This document shows, piece after piece, positions 1-8,112 of a stretch of DNA of 40,182 nucleotides; position 1 is the stretch's first letter, and each line of letters starts with the position of its first letter. Made by a program: the position numbers and the translations under genes. Origin of the DNA: Candidatus Angelobacter sp. (GTDB lineage: Bacteria > Acidobacteriota > Terriglobia > Terriglobales > Acidobacteriaceae); contig JAOAPH010000173.1 in the NCBI GenBank assembly GCA_025462835.1, positions 1-40,182 on the forward strand. Direction: 5' to 3'. Under the pieces are notes generated by a model. The model ran no database searches. It saw only the letters and a program-made list of their open reading frames with translations, and was not told the origin of the DNA.

Positions 1-15
1 GTAGTGATAGAACTG

Positions 16-1158
16 TTATGACCACAGCATCCCCGCCAGCGATTGCCGCATGACGTTCTTCGCATCGTCGCTCAGTTCTTTCGGGATGACGGTCGCATAG
101 AAATCGTCCGCCTCTTTCTTGCGCGACTTGAATGCTTTCTCGAAATCGCCGTTGAACGGATCGCCCATCATGGACGGCGCCACGTCCGACAACCGCAACC
201 GCACCGCCGCACTCGATTGCGCCGGGACTTTCAATTCATACAAGGCAGCGGCTTTCGTGCCCGTCTGCGCCGGGTTCACCGCTGCTTTGTTGCTGTTGAC
301 CACATATTCATGAAACGCGTCTTTGACAAAGGCGCACGCACTCGGAGCATTAAACAGCCGCTCACAGTTTGTCTCATTGTCGGTGAATAAAAGTTCCGGG
401 CTGCCCTGGCAGTAGAGATATCGTTCGCGATAATAACCATGTTTCGCTGAAATGATTGAGGCCTGGTTCTTCTTGCTGCCGATCTTCTTCATCGACGGCT
501 TCGCAATCGACGGATCCCACGACCACTCATTGCGGAACCACAGCGTCGGCAGCAGCGTGAGTTGCGCCTCCTCCGACCCGCGGTTCGCCACCGTGATCTC
601 GATCAGGATGTCCTCTGATGTCTGCTTCGCATATTCGACGAAGACGTCGAAGTATCGACTCTCCGCGAAGACGCCGGAATCGATGAGCTCGAACTCGGGA
701 TCCAGCTTCGTTCGCCGGCCATTCTCTGTGACCAGCTTCTCGTACGGATACTCCGCCTGCGGATACTTGTACAAATACTTCATGTACGAGTGTGTCGGCG
801 TGCTGTCCAGGTAGAAGTAATATTCCTTTACATCTTCGCCGTGGTTGCCCTGGTTGCCGGTGAGTCCGAATAGGCGCTCTTTCAGAATGGGATCGCGCCC
901 ATTCCACATGGCGAGCGCGAAGCAGATGTACTGATGTCGGTCGCAGATGCCAGCAATGCCATCCTCATTCCAGCGATAAGCGCGAGATCGCGCATCATTG
1001 TGAGGGAAGTACTCCCAAGCTGTTCCGTTCGCGCTGTAATCTTCGCGCACCGTCCCCCACGCGCGTTCGCTGAGATATGGCCCCCAGCGTTTCCAATGGG
1101 CCTGGCGGTCTTCCGATTGGCGCAGGCGTTGTTCTTCAACGGTCAGAGTGGGTTTCAT
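16..1158 (-). CDS. N-terminal part of a GH63/MGH1-like glucosidase, cut by an in-frame TAA
   Basis: The ATG-started frame reads 380 residues. The opening is characteristic of the large (about 850-900 aa) bacterial proteins annotated as glucosidase with an MGH1-like (GH63-type) (alpha/alpha)6 catalytic domain: HWKRWGPYLSERAWGTVRED near residue 21, then AWEYFPHNDARSRAYRWNEDG and LTGNQGNHGEDVKEYYFYLD. These proteins hydrolyse alpha-glucosides and are probably cytoplasmic; no signal peptide is visible. At positions 16-18 a TAA follows GMLWS. The next five codons up to the window edge read QFYHY without shift, and family members as I recall them read GMLWSKQFYHY, so a single Lys codon appears to have become a stop. 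The catalytic domain would lie beyond the stop, so the product is probably inactive unless there is a sequencing error or readthrough. Family call confident, state of the gene less so. Confidence 0.8.
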   Translation of the reverse strand: MKPTLTVEEQRLRQSEDRQAHWKRWGPYLSERAWGTVREDYSANGTAWEYFPHNDARSRAYRWNEDGIAGICDRHQYICFALAMWNGRDPILKERLFGLTGNQGNHGEDVKEYYFYLDSTPTHSYMKYLYKYPQAEYPYEKLVTENGRRTKLDPEFELIDSGVFAESRYFDVFVEYAKQTSEDILIEITVANRGSEEAQLTLLPTLWFRNEWSWDPSIAKPSMKKIGSKKNQASIISAKHGYYRERYLYCQGSPELLFTDNETNCERLFNAPSACAFVKDAFHEYVVNSNKAAVNPAQTGTKAAALYELKVPAQSSAAVRLRLSDVAPSMMGDPFNGDFEKAFKSRKKEADDFYATVIPKELSDDAKNVMRQSLAGMLWS

Positions 1159-1238
1159 GGTCGCACAAGTGATTGCGACATCTTATAGGAGGGTCGGGGC
1201 TGAAAGTAAAGCAGCTTATGTTGACGAAAAAATTATGG

Positions 1239-2555
1239 CTACCGCCCCGCAACGACCAACTCCACCGCATTCGACATGTGGTTCAGCATCGACGCTCTTC
1301 CAATCGCCTTCACGTAAATAATCCATCTCCCCGGCTGTGGAAGAAACGATGCGACATCGATCGAGTGCGTTCCCGCAGGTACATCGGCCGCCGGTAAGAG
1401 CCGCTTTCCATCTCGCGATATGAAAACTCCGTAGTGGTCCAGCGTATTCTCCTGACCCTGAATGTTCCAGCTCACTTTCGAGCCCGAGACGTTCGCTGTG
1501 ATCGACACGCAATTGTCGATGCCCGTCTCTATCTCGGTGCCTTCTTCGTAATCGTTCCAAGTCACGATCAGCAGCATCGGCAACTGATTTTTCTGCGAGT
1601 AGTATCTTCCGGGCATCGCCAGCGTGCTCATCCATGTCTGTCCGCACTGCTGCAGGATGTGCCGATTCTTTCCCCAACTCGCCAGCGTGTCGTCGAATCC
1701 TTTGTATCCTGACCCCGCCGCAAGCTTCCGATTGTCGCGCGCTGCTTTGTTGAACCGATCCAGATAGGACAGTGCCGCAGGATCGCCCCCGTTTGACGCG
1801 TTCGGGTCCATCCATGCATACGCGCCATCTATTTGCGGATGATTGAAGCCGCCGGAATTGCGGAACATCAGCATCGGATTGCCATTCATTTGCGACCGCG
1901 CGCGGTTCCAATCGATATTGTATTTAGTGAGATCGAAAATAAAAAACAGCGGACGTCCATTCACCCGCACATACGCCGGCGACTGCATATATTTATCGTT
2001 CGCATAGTTGACCTCTGAGGCGATTGCGTCAGTCACATCGCATCCCGGTTGCTTCGCGCACGGGTCCAGTGTCCCTGAGAATGAGAGCGCGAATTGGAAG
2101 CCGCTGCGCTCGGCCTCACGCATGAATTCGGTGCTCACGCGGTCTTTGAATTTGTCCTCGCGCCCATACCATGCGATGAACGCGCCTTGGATTCCGCGGC
2201 TCGCCATGTCGTCGATCTGTCGCCGCACTTGTCCCGGATCGTCTGACTTGTATCCGATCGGATAATGCTTCTGATCTCCAAACCACGGCATGAAGCGAAC
2301 GTAAATCTTCGTGGTTGCGCCGGGATAAAGCAGCGAAGCTATCGGCAACTTGCTCACATTACCTGCCGCGGAGTTGCCATTCGATTGTCCGCTGAACTTT
2401 GGATTCGCAGTATTGTTTGCGGTCTCAGCGTCCAGCGTTGTTGTTGTTGTTTCGACTGCGCTCGACTGATTTGCAGCGAGGCCTTGAACAGCATAAACAT
2501 GCGGGCAAATGTAAATCGCGCACAAGAGTCCTAACCCAATTGTCTTTCTGAGCAT
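1239..2555 (-). CDS. secreted GH71/GH99-like glycoside hydrolase paralogue (minus strand)
   Basis: A protein of about 438 aa. With the ATG at 2555 (a GGGGGA purine run 5 nt upstream) it begins with a classic signal peptide, MLRKTIGLGLLCAIYICPHVYA. An upstream ATG at 2561 and a GTG at 2609 are also in frame. The mature protein opens with a Thr-rich stretch and the sequence GNVSKLPIASL, shared with the two forward paralogues at 2813 and 4608. The core KIYVRFMPWFGDQKHYPIGY and the C-terminal WNDYEEGTEIETGIDNC are typical of GH71/GH99-like TIM-barrel proteins (alpha-glucanase or endo-mannosidase-like). A short beta domain closes the protein. Unlike its paralogues it lacks the extra C-terminal Ig-like domain. 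It points away from them across a 200-bp divergent gap. Substrate unknown. Confidence 0.82.
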   Translation of the reverse strand: MLRKTIGLGLLCAIYICPHVYAVQGLAANQSSAVETTTTTLDAETANNTANPKFSGQSNGNSAAGNVSKLPIASLLYPGATTKIYVRFMPWFGDQKHYPIGYKSDDPGQVRRQIDDMASRGIQGAFIAWYGREDKFKDRVSTEFMREAERSGFQFALSFSGTLDPCAKQPGCDVTDAIASEVNYANDKYMQSPAYVRVNGRPLFFIFDLTKYNIDWNRARSQMNGNPMLMFRNSGGFNHPQIDGAYAWMDPNASNGGDPAALSYLDRFNKAARDNRKLAAGSGYKGFDDTLASWGKNRHILQQCGQTWMSTLAMPGRYYSQKNQLPMLLIVTWNDYEEGTEIETGIDNCVSITANVSGSKVSWNIQGQENTLDHYGVFISRDGKRLLPAADVPAGTHSIDVASFLPQPGRWIIYVKAIGRASMLNHMSNAVELVVAGR

Positions 2556-2662
2556 CTGCATCCCCCGCGCTAGAGAATCTTCTCTGGATTGGATGCGGAT
2601 TGTTCCCACCCAGCGCGGGTGTAGTTCTAATGGCGCGAAATTTCACTACCGAACCTGGCAGG

Positions 2663-2707
2663 ACTAAGTGCCGTTCTTAAGCCAATTGCGGTCTTCCGTC
2701 GACTGAC
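2663..2707 (+). promoter_or_regulatory. upstream motif shared by the two forward GH71-like genes (copy 1)
   Basis: ACTAAGT-N4-TTCTTAA at 2663-2680 and ACTGAC at 2702-2707, 22 bases further on. The same arrangement lies upstream of the paralogue at 4608. The surrounding sequence is much less alike, so the motif may be a retained promoter or operator. It could also be only the residue of the gene duplication. Confidence 0.35.
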
Positions 2708-2812
2708 CTCTTCTCCGCGGAACCGTAAGCTCTCTACACATCACGAAAGCTCGCGTTCCACGACCCACCGTAGCAACTCCCCCAACAAACAATTTTTCCT
2801 GGAGGAAATTCT

Positions 2813-4387
2813 TTGAATTCACGTACAGCACTCATAATATTTTTATTCTCTTGCTTTTATATAGCGCAATCTTTCGCTCAAAATATCACCATAACTTCAA
2901 CCACAACTCTTAGCGCACAGACCGGAAACAATACCAGTGCGGCAAATACGTTTGCCGGCCTGCCAAATGGCGATCCGAAGCCGGGCAACGTAAGCAAGTT
3001 GCCGATTCGCGATCTCGTCCCGGGATACAACGGGAAGATATTGGCGCATTACATGCCATGGTGGGGAAATTCAGGTCACATCAATATCGGTTACTCAACC
3101 CATGATCCAGCACAGGCCGAGCGTACAGTGCGCGATATGATCAGCCGCGGATACGACGGAGTGATGGTGACGGAAGCCAATTCGAACAACTGGGACCAAA
3201 CAGGTGCGCTCACCATGTTCGCGGCCGTAGTGAACCATCCCGGCTTTCTCTTCGCCGTCAGTCAGAACAAAGGCGCGTTTTCCGGCACCACTGATCCTAC
3301 TTCGAGGCTGATTGCAAACATGACATTCAGCAACCAGCATTATTTCCAGTCGCCTAATTATCTGCGCATAAACGGACACCCCGTCGTGTTTATTTTCGAC
3401 ACCATCAGCGGACTGGACTACGCAAAAGCGAAAGCCAACTCGCCCGGAAGTCCCATCTTCATCTTCCGCAATAGCTCCGGATTTTCTCCGTCATACTCGA
3501 ATGGAGCATTTTCCTGGATCGGACTTCCAAGCAGCACGGATCCCACCGGCTTGTTATCTCTCGACAGCTTCTACAAGGCGAGCAATAGCTTTCCCACCAA
3601 AGCGGCGGTCGGCTCTTTCTGGAAAGGTTTCGATGACTCGGTTGCTTCCTGGACCCAACATCGGCTTGCCCCACAAAAGTGCGGAACCACTTGGCTGAAC
3701 TCGCTTGCACGCGTTCAGAATTTCTTGGCGAATGCGCCAGAAGTCCTCAAAGTCGCCACTTGGAATGACTATGAAGAGGGCACAGAGGTAGAGACCGGCA
3801 TAGACAACTGCGCCAGCGTCCATGCTTCCGTTTCGAATGGGACATTGAGCTTTGGCCCTAGCTTTTCGTCCAGCGCCGGCACTGAAAGTACGGTTGACCA
3901 TTATCAGGTTTACATCTCTCAAGATGGCCAAAACCTCATGAAGTTGACCGAACTCTCGACCGGCAGCCGTACTTTGAACCTTTCCAGCTACAGCCTTGCA
4001 GCAGGCAACTATTTCATTTACGTGCAGATGGTGGCGAAGCCGGGCATACTGAACCGCATGTCGCCAGCGGTGACGTACACGGTCGGCACCGGGGCTTCAC
4101 CCACGGCCCCGCCCACCGCCGCGACAGTGACTCTGAGCTGGCCAACAGACAACTATCCCAACGCCGCTCAGTGGATTGAAGTGAGAGCGTCGGCCAAGTC
4201 CACGGCGCCCATTACCGCGATGGCGGTTCAAGTGGATGGCAAAACCGCTTTAACCCTCAATAACGTGTCCAGCCTTGATAGGTGGGTCTTTGGAAGCGTG
4301 GGCTCCTGGCACACTATTCAGGCGCTGGCCTTCACAAATGGCGTGTGGGTGAGATCAGCCACAGTGAGGGCGTTCGTTACCCATTAG
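2813..4387 (+). CDS. secreted GH71/GH99-like glycoside hydrolase with C-terminal Ig-like domain (paralogue 1)
   Basis: 524 aa, started by TTG with an excellent ribosome site (GGAGGA, 2800-2805). Residues 1-22 are a signal peptide ending SFAQ. Residues of about 55-420 form the GH71/GH99-like core: LAHYMPWWG, the conserved DMISRGYDGVMV, HPVVFIFD, then WNDYEEGTEVETGIDNC near residue 317. A small beta domain (DHYQVYISQDG) follows, then a Thr/Pro/Ala hinge near 428. The C-terminal domain (about 435-524) is Ig-like, of the type found in acidobacterial secreted proteins. It is closely similar along its whole length to the next gene, so the two are tandem duplicates. A role in extracellular glucan or mannan breakdown is inferred from family only. 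The upstream motif at 2663 may control it. Confidence 0.85.
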   Translation: MNSRTALIIFLFSCFYIAQSFAQNITITSTTTLSAQTGNNTSAANTFAGLPNGDPKPGNVSKLPIRDLVPGYNGKILAHYMPWWGNSGHINIGYSTHDPAQAERTVRDMISRGYDGVMVTEANSNNWDQTGALTMFAAVVNHPGFLFAVSQNKGAFSGTTDPTSRLIANMTFSNQHYFQSPNYLRINGHPVVFIFDTISGLDYAKAKANSPGSPIFIFRNSSGFSPSYSNGAFSWIGLPSSTDPTGLLSLDSFYKASNSFPTKAAVGSFWKGFDDSVASWTQHRLAPQKCGTTWLNSLARVQNFLANAPEVLKVATWNDYEEGTEVETGIDNCASVHASVSNGTLSFGPSFSSSAGTESTVDHYQVYISQDGQNLMKLTELSTGSRTLNLSSYSLAAGNYFIYVQMVAKPGILNRMSPAVTYTVGTGASPTAPPTAATVTLSWPTDNYPNAAQWIEVRASAKSTAPITAMAVQVDGKTALTLNNVSSLDRWVFGSVGSWHTIQALAFTNGVWVRSATVRAFVTH

Positions 4388-4422
4388 CGTTAGGGGTTCC
4401 CTCACGCCCTTCAACTGAAAAA

Positions 4423-4459
4423 GCTTGCTGCTGGATCGGCTTCAGATTCAGCAGCAAGC
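4423..4459. promoter_or_regulatory. perfect 11-bp inverted repeat between the GH71-like paralogues
   Basis: GCTTGCTGCTG (4423-4433) and its exact complement (4449-4459) enclose a 15-nt loop, 35 bp after the stop of the first paralogue. There is no T-tract after it, so it is not a standard intrinsic terminator. It could stabilise the 3' end of the upstream mRNA. Confidence 0.4.
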
Positions 4460-4491
4460 GCCTTAGTAGGCCGACATTCCCCTTAGACGGT

Positions 4492-4537
4492 ACTAAGTCA
4501 AATTCTTAATCCCATGTGAAGTTTTCTTATTACTGAC
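4492..4537 (+). promoter_or_regulatory. upstream motif shared by the two forward GH71-like genes (copy 2)
   Basis: ACTAAGT-N4-TTCTTAA at 4492-4509 and ACTGAC at 4532-4537, with nearly the same spacing as in copy 1 at 2663-2707. The start codon is 98 bases beyond the first part. The role is inferred from conservation between paralogues only. Confidence 0.35.
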
Positions 4538-4607
4538 TTCGCCTTAATCCCCCCATAAGCTCCCGCCAGCTCAAAGCAGTTCTCCACCGCAAACCCCGGA
4601 GGGAAAA

Positions 4608-6176
4608 TTGAATTCATGCTGGCTTCTGCTCTTGCTATTGGCGCTCACTTCCACCCAATCATTCTCTGGCACGTTGACGATCACCCCTACCACCACGCTC
4701 GCCGCTGAAACCGCCAAGAACAGCAGCGCCGCCGATTCATTCGCGGGCCTTCCTAATGGCAACGCCGCTCCCGGCAACGTCAGCAAGCTTCCCATTCGCA
4801 ATCTGCTTCCCGGCTACAGCGGAAAAATTCTTGCTCACTACATGCCGTGGTGGGGGAAGACCAGCCACATTAGTATCGGATACTCCAGCCTTGATCCCGC
4901 TCAGGCGGAAAAGACTGTCGTGGACATGATCAGTCGTGGATACGATGGCGTGATGGTCAGCGAAGCCTCCAGTGACACATGGGACCGCAACGGCGCATTG
5001 ACGATGTTCGCTGCCGTCGTGAACCATCCCGGCTTTCTCTTCTCCGTCAGCGAGAACTCCGGCGCATTTTCTGGCGTAACCGATCCCACCGCCAAGATGA
5101 TTGCGGACATGACGTTCAGTAATCAACACTACTTCCAATACACTAACTATCTGCGCATGAACGGTCGCCCAGTGGTTTTCATTTTTGACCAGAACATTAC
5201 AGGGATTGATTGGGCCAAAGCGCAAGCAGGGTCGCCCGGAAATCCGCTCTTCATCTTTCGCAATCGCGCCGGATTCAGCTACAGCTATTCGAATGGCGGA
5301 TTCTCCTGGATCGGCTTCCCTAGCAGCACAGATTTGACCGGCCTAGGCTATCTCGACACCTTCTATCAAACCGCGGCAACGTATTCCACAAAAGTCACCA
5401 CCGGCTCAGCGTGGAAAGGCTTCAATGACACGGTTGCCTCATGGACCAAGAACCGCATCATCCCGCAAGCGTGCGGCACTCTCTGGATCAGCTCGCTGGC
5501 GCGGGCCACAACAAATGGTCTGACCAGCCCTACGGATATTTTGAAAGTAGCAACCTGGAACGATTACGAAGAGGGGACAGAACTCGAAACCGGCATCGAT
5601 AACTGCGCCACCATGCAAGATTCAGTTTCTGGCAGCACGCTGAACTTCGCTCCCACCTTTTCATCGACGGATGGCAATGAGAGCACCGTGGACCACTATC
5701 AGGTCTTCATCTCCACTGACGGACAAAACCTGATGAATCTGATCCAGCTTCCCGCCGGCAGCCGTTCGCTGAATCTCTCCAGCTACAGTCTCGCGCCCGG
5801 CACCTACACTTTTTACGTGGAGATGGTCGGCATACCCGGGATCTTGAACCGCATGTCGCCGGCAGCCATTTACACAATCGCTCCGCCACCACCTCCACCG
5901 CCTCCGGCACCCACCGTGACGCTTACTTCGCCCAGAAACAATTATCCAAACGCCGGACATTGGATGGACGTGAAAGCTTATGCCACCTCCACTAAGGCGG
6001 TCACCTCAATGATTGTTCAGGTGGACGGCGTTACCGCTGCAACGGTCACCAATGTCACGTCCCTCAACAAATGGGTCTACGGCAGCGCGGGCAAATGGCA
6101 CTACATCCAAGTCCTCGCCTATACCAATGGGGTGTGGGTGAGATCCAGCACCGCGAAGGTCTACGTCTCCTACTGA
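4608..6176 (+). CDS. secreted GH71/GH99-like glycoside hydrolase with C-terminal Ig-like domain (paralogue 2)
   Basis: 522 aa. The TTG start is embedded in TTGAATTCA exactly as in the upstream paralogue, with GGAGG about 8 nt before it. The signal peptide ends in the SFSG region near residue 20. Core motifs match paralogue 1: LAHYMPWWG, DMISRGYDGVMV, RPVVFIFD, WNDYEEGTELETGIDNC near residue 317. A Pro hinge of eight consecutive prolines near residue 424 leads to the C-terminal Ig-like domain (about 433-522). The gene ends 7 bp inside the end of convergent pqqE, leaving no room for a terminator between them. With the divergent copy at 1239 and the glucosidase-like gene at the window start it makes a small carbohydrate-degradation cluster. 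Substrate not determined from sequence. Confidence 0.85.
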   Translation: MNSCWLLLLLLALTSTQSFSGTLTITPTTTLAAETAKNSSAADSFAGLPNGNAAPGNVSKLPIRNLLPGYSGKILAHYMPWWGKTSHISIGYSSLDPAQAEKTVVDMISRGYDGVMVSEASSDTWDRNGALTMFAAVVNHPGFLFSVSENSGAFSGVTDPTAKMIADMTFSNQHYFQYTNYLRMNGRPVVFIFDQNITGIDWAKAQAGSPGNPLFIFRNRAGFSYSYSNGGFSWIGFPSSTDLTGLGYLDTFYQTAATYSTKVTTGSAWKGFNDTVASWTKNRIIPQACGTLWISSLARATTNGLTSPTDILKVATWNDYEEGTELETGIDNCATMQDSVSGSTLNFAPTFSSTDGNESTVDHYQVFISTDGQNLMNLIQLPAGSRSLNLSSYSLAPGTYTFYVEMVGIPGILNRMSPAAIYTIAPPPPPPPPAPTVTLTSPRNNYPNAGHWMDVKAYATSTKAVTSMIVQVDGVTAATVTNVTSLNKWVYGSAGKWHYIQVLAYTNGVWVRSSTAKVYVSY

Positions 6177-7612
6177 GGGTTGGTTCGATAACTGAATTGC
6201 GTTTGCGGTGGAGGAGTCTCCTTCACCGCATTTATTATTTGCAGCACGTCGTCCACCCTCGAACGCTGCGGCGATAGCGAACACACGGGATCGGTCGCGC
6301 TCGCATCTCCGGTGAGCAGGAAGGCCTGGCATCTACATCCGCCGAAATCCTGAGTTTGCTTTGGACAAGACTTGCACGGCTCTTGCAGCCACTCTGTCCC
6401 GCGAAACATCTGGAACGCCGCCGATTCTTCCCAGATCGACTTCAACGACCGCTCCCGCACGTTTTCGAATTGGATATCCGGGATCACCGCCGCTGCATGG
6501 CAAGGCATCGCGCGCCCCGCGGGATCGATCAACATCAACCTGCGTCCCCACCCGCCCATGCACGGCTTCGGGAATTTTCCGTAATAATCCGGAGTGACGA
6601 ATTGAATGTGCGCTGCCGCAAGCGTCTCTTCTAGCGCCGGCGTCTCGCCGGCCGTCTCGGCGGCATCTTGCCGCCGCTCTCGGGTGGCTGAGGTCATCTC
6701 TTTTTCACTTCCCGAAATCTCGCGCTCTTGGGTGGCGCAGGCCTTCAGGCCTGCATTAACGACACCGTTTGAGGGGGCTTTAGCCCCTGAGGTAATCTTG
6801 CCTTCGCTTTGACAGGGCACGGCTTCAACCGTGCTATCCCCGTCTTTGCTTTGATAGGGCACGGCTTCAGCCGTGCCGATCCCGCGGGAATCGTTGCCGG
6901 CTTTAGCCGCCGAGGTTATCTCTTCATCACTTCCCGAAATTTCCTGTTCTTGGGTGGCGCAGGCCTTCAGGCCTGCATTAACGGTATCGTTATGGGGGGC
7001 TTTAGCCCCTGAGGTCACGCGCTTCAATGTCTCCAACGATTGCTCCAACTGCTCGCGCGACGGCAACAGCAAATCACGATTCTCCATCGCCCAGCCGTAA
7101 TACTGCACATTAGCGATCTCAATCCTCTGCGGCCCCAACTCCTGCGCAAAGGCAATCAGCTCTTCTAGGCGGTCGATGTTCTTCCTATGCACCACAACAT
7201 TCACCGTAAAAGCCAATGTCGTTTCGCAAATCAACCGCGCCGCATCAATCTTTTTCGAGAGCGCATTCACGCCCGCAATCGCGCTGGCTCCTTCTGCGCG
7301 CGAATCCTGAAAACTCAATTGAATGTGATCGAGACCCGCATTCACCAGCGCAGATAATTTCTGCTCGTTCAGTCCCACTCCCGATGTGATCAGATTCGAG
7401 TAGAGATTGTTCGCCCGCGCCGCGGCGACCAGTTCGACAATGTCTGTCCGCAGCAAGGGCTCGCCACCCGTCAAATGGACGTGCAGCATCCCTATTGCCG
7501 CCGCCTGTCCGAATACCTTCACCCATTCCGCGGTTGTGAGCTCTTGTTTGCGCGACGCCATTTCCAATGGGTTCGAACAATAGACACACCGCAGCGGACA
7601 TCGGTGGGTCAA
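6170..7612 (-). CDS. pqqE: PQQ biosynthesis radical SAM peptide cyclase PqqE with a repeat-derived insertion
   Basis: PqqE joins Glu and Tyr side chains of PqqA, the first step of pyrroloquinoline quinone synthesis, with PqqD as peptide chaperone. Counting from the TTG at 7612, the radical SAM motif CPLRCVYC uses C5, C9 and C12, and LTGGEPLL follows near 47. The SPASM cysteines are C351 (CMGGWG), C371 (PCHAA), C413/C416 (CKSC), C426/C428 and C444. The protein is 480 aa against the usual 370-385. The excess lies at residues of about 199-328 and is encoded by palindromic repeat modules (6631-7018). The start is odd: in-frame codons before the TTG read LALIAELTHRC, matching the normal PqqE N-terminus. 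Yet no ATG or GTG exists before the in-frame stop at 7676-7678, and a short palindromic repeat (7652-7674) occupies the place where the start should be. True start unresolved. Confidence 0.92.
   Translation of the reverse strand: MTHRCPLRCVYCSNPLEMASRKQELTTAEWVKVFGQAAAIGMLHVHLTGGEPLLRTDIVELVAAARANNLYSNLITSGVGLNEQKLSALVNAGLDHIQLSFQDSRAEGASAIAGVNALSKKIDAARLICETTLAFTVNVVVHRKNIDRLEELIAFAQELGPQRIEIANVQYYGWAMENRDLLLPSREQLEQSLETLKRVTSGAKAPHNDTVNAGLKACATQEQEISGSDEEITSAAKAGNDSRGIGTAEAVPYQSKDGDSTVEAVPCQSEGKITSGAKAPSNGVVNAGLKACATQEREISGSEKEMTSATRERRQDAAETAGETPALEETLAAAHIQFVTPDYYGKFPKPCMGGWGRRLMLIDPAGRAMPCHAAAVIPDIQFENVRERSLKSIWEESAAFQMFRGTEWLQEPCKSCPKQTQDFGGCRCQAFLLTGDASATDPVCSLSPQRSRVDDVLQIINAVKETPPPQTQFSYRTNPQ
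6631..7018. repeat. array of palindromic repeat modules in frame within pqqE
   Basis: On the plus strand, hairpins follow one another: 6636-6652 (GCCGGCG-TCT-CGCCGGC), 6658-6676 (CGGCGGC/GCCGCCG), 6737-6754 (GCAGGCC-TTCA-GGCCTGC), 6774-6787 (GGGGC-TTTA-GCCCC), 6817-6834, 6858-6877 (GGCACGGC-TTCA-GCCGTGCC), 6959-6976 and 6996-7009. The pair at 6737/6774 recurs at 6959/6996, exactly 222 nt (74 codons) away, with about 90 bp of similar surrounding sequence. All stay in the pqqE frame without a stop. A related twin-hairpin unit is intergenic at 24331-24400. Confidence 0.85.
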
Positions 7613-7641
7613 TTCTGCGATCAGCGCTAGTGGTTGATGAG

Positions 7642-8079
7642 CTATGTGTGTGATCCTGAGCGGAGCGAAGGATCCCTATTCGTTCCGCTAGAACCGCCCG
7701 GATCCGTTGTAGATCGGGAGCGTCGTAGTGCGTGCAAGGTCGCGATGACTACACATGAACTACCGACCATGACTGCTAGGAGCACTACGCAGATAAATGA
7801 AAGGTATTGGGAATAATGTTGGAAATTCCACAGGCAGAAAGCAAGCGACGGCATCAGCAAGCAAAGTGACAGGTATTCATAGTTGATAGACATTGAACCG
7901 TTCGCTGAGAAGCTAGGAACTAAACCGATGAGAACGCCACCGACAAGCGAAACAACTCCACCCAGAATGGCGAGGACCAGGAGAGTCACGGCGTGGCTCT
8001 CTCCATACAGCAAGAGCCCCCAGAAAAGCGTAAGCGATCCTGCCGAGAAGAAAAACCTATACCAACCTACTCGAAACAT
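7642..8079 (-). CDS. small predicted membrane protein inside the pqq operon
   Basis: 145 aa, not a family I recognise. Four hydrophobic segments are visible: about residues 9-26 (FFFSAGSLTLFWGLLLYG), 30-53 (VTLLVLAILGGVVSLVGGVLIGLV), 70-88 and 92-113. A polar tail follows. The last about 15 residues (ending NRDPSLRSGSHT) are encoded by the short repeat at 7652-7680, which has evidently supplied the stop region. It lies 33 bp after pqqD and about 30 bp before the pqqE reading frame, so it would be co-transcribed. It is not a known Pqq protein; PqqF/PqqG-type peptidases and PqqB look different. It may be an unrelated insertion or a lineage-specific accessory membrane protein. Confidence 0.55.
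   Translation of the reverse strand: MFRVGWYRFFFSAGSLTLFWGLLLYGESHAVTLLVLAILGGVVSLVGGVLIGLVPSFSANGSMSINYEYLSLCLLMPSLAFCLWNFQHYSQYLSFICVVLLAVMVGSSCVVIATLHALRRSRSTTDPGGSSGTNRDPSLRSGSHT
7652..7680. repeat. short interspersed repeat at the 5' edge of pqqE
   Basis: GATCC-(13 nt)-GGATC palindrome with core TGAGCGGAGCGAA. Relatives (GCTCCGCTCAGGGTGAC type) lie at 15595-15620 and 15676-15692, and degenerate ones near 13230 and 21340. The repeat encodes the C-terminus of the upstream membrane protein and sits where pqqE should start. Confidence 0.6.
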
Positions 8080-8112
8080 ACCATGCCCATCGTGACAGTA
8101 TCCGCGGGCGGT

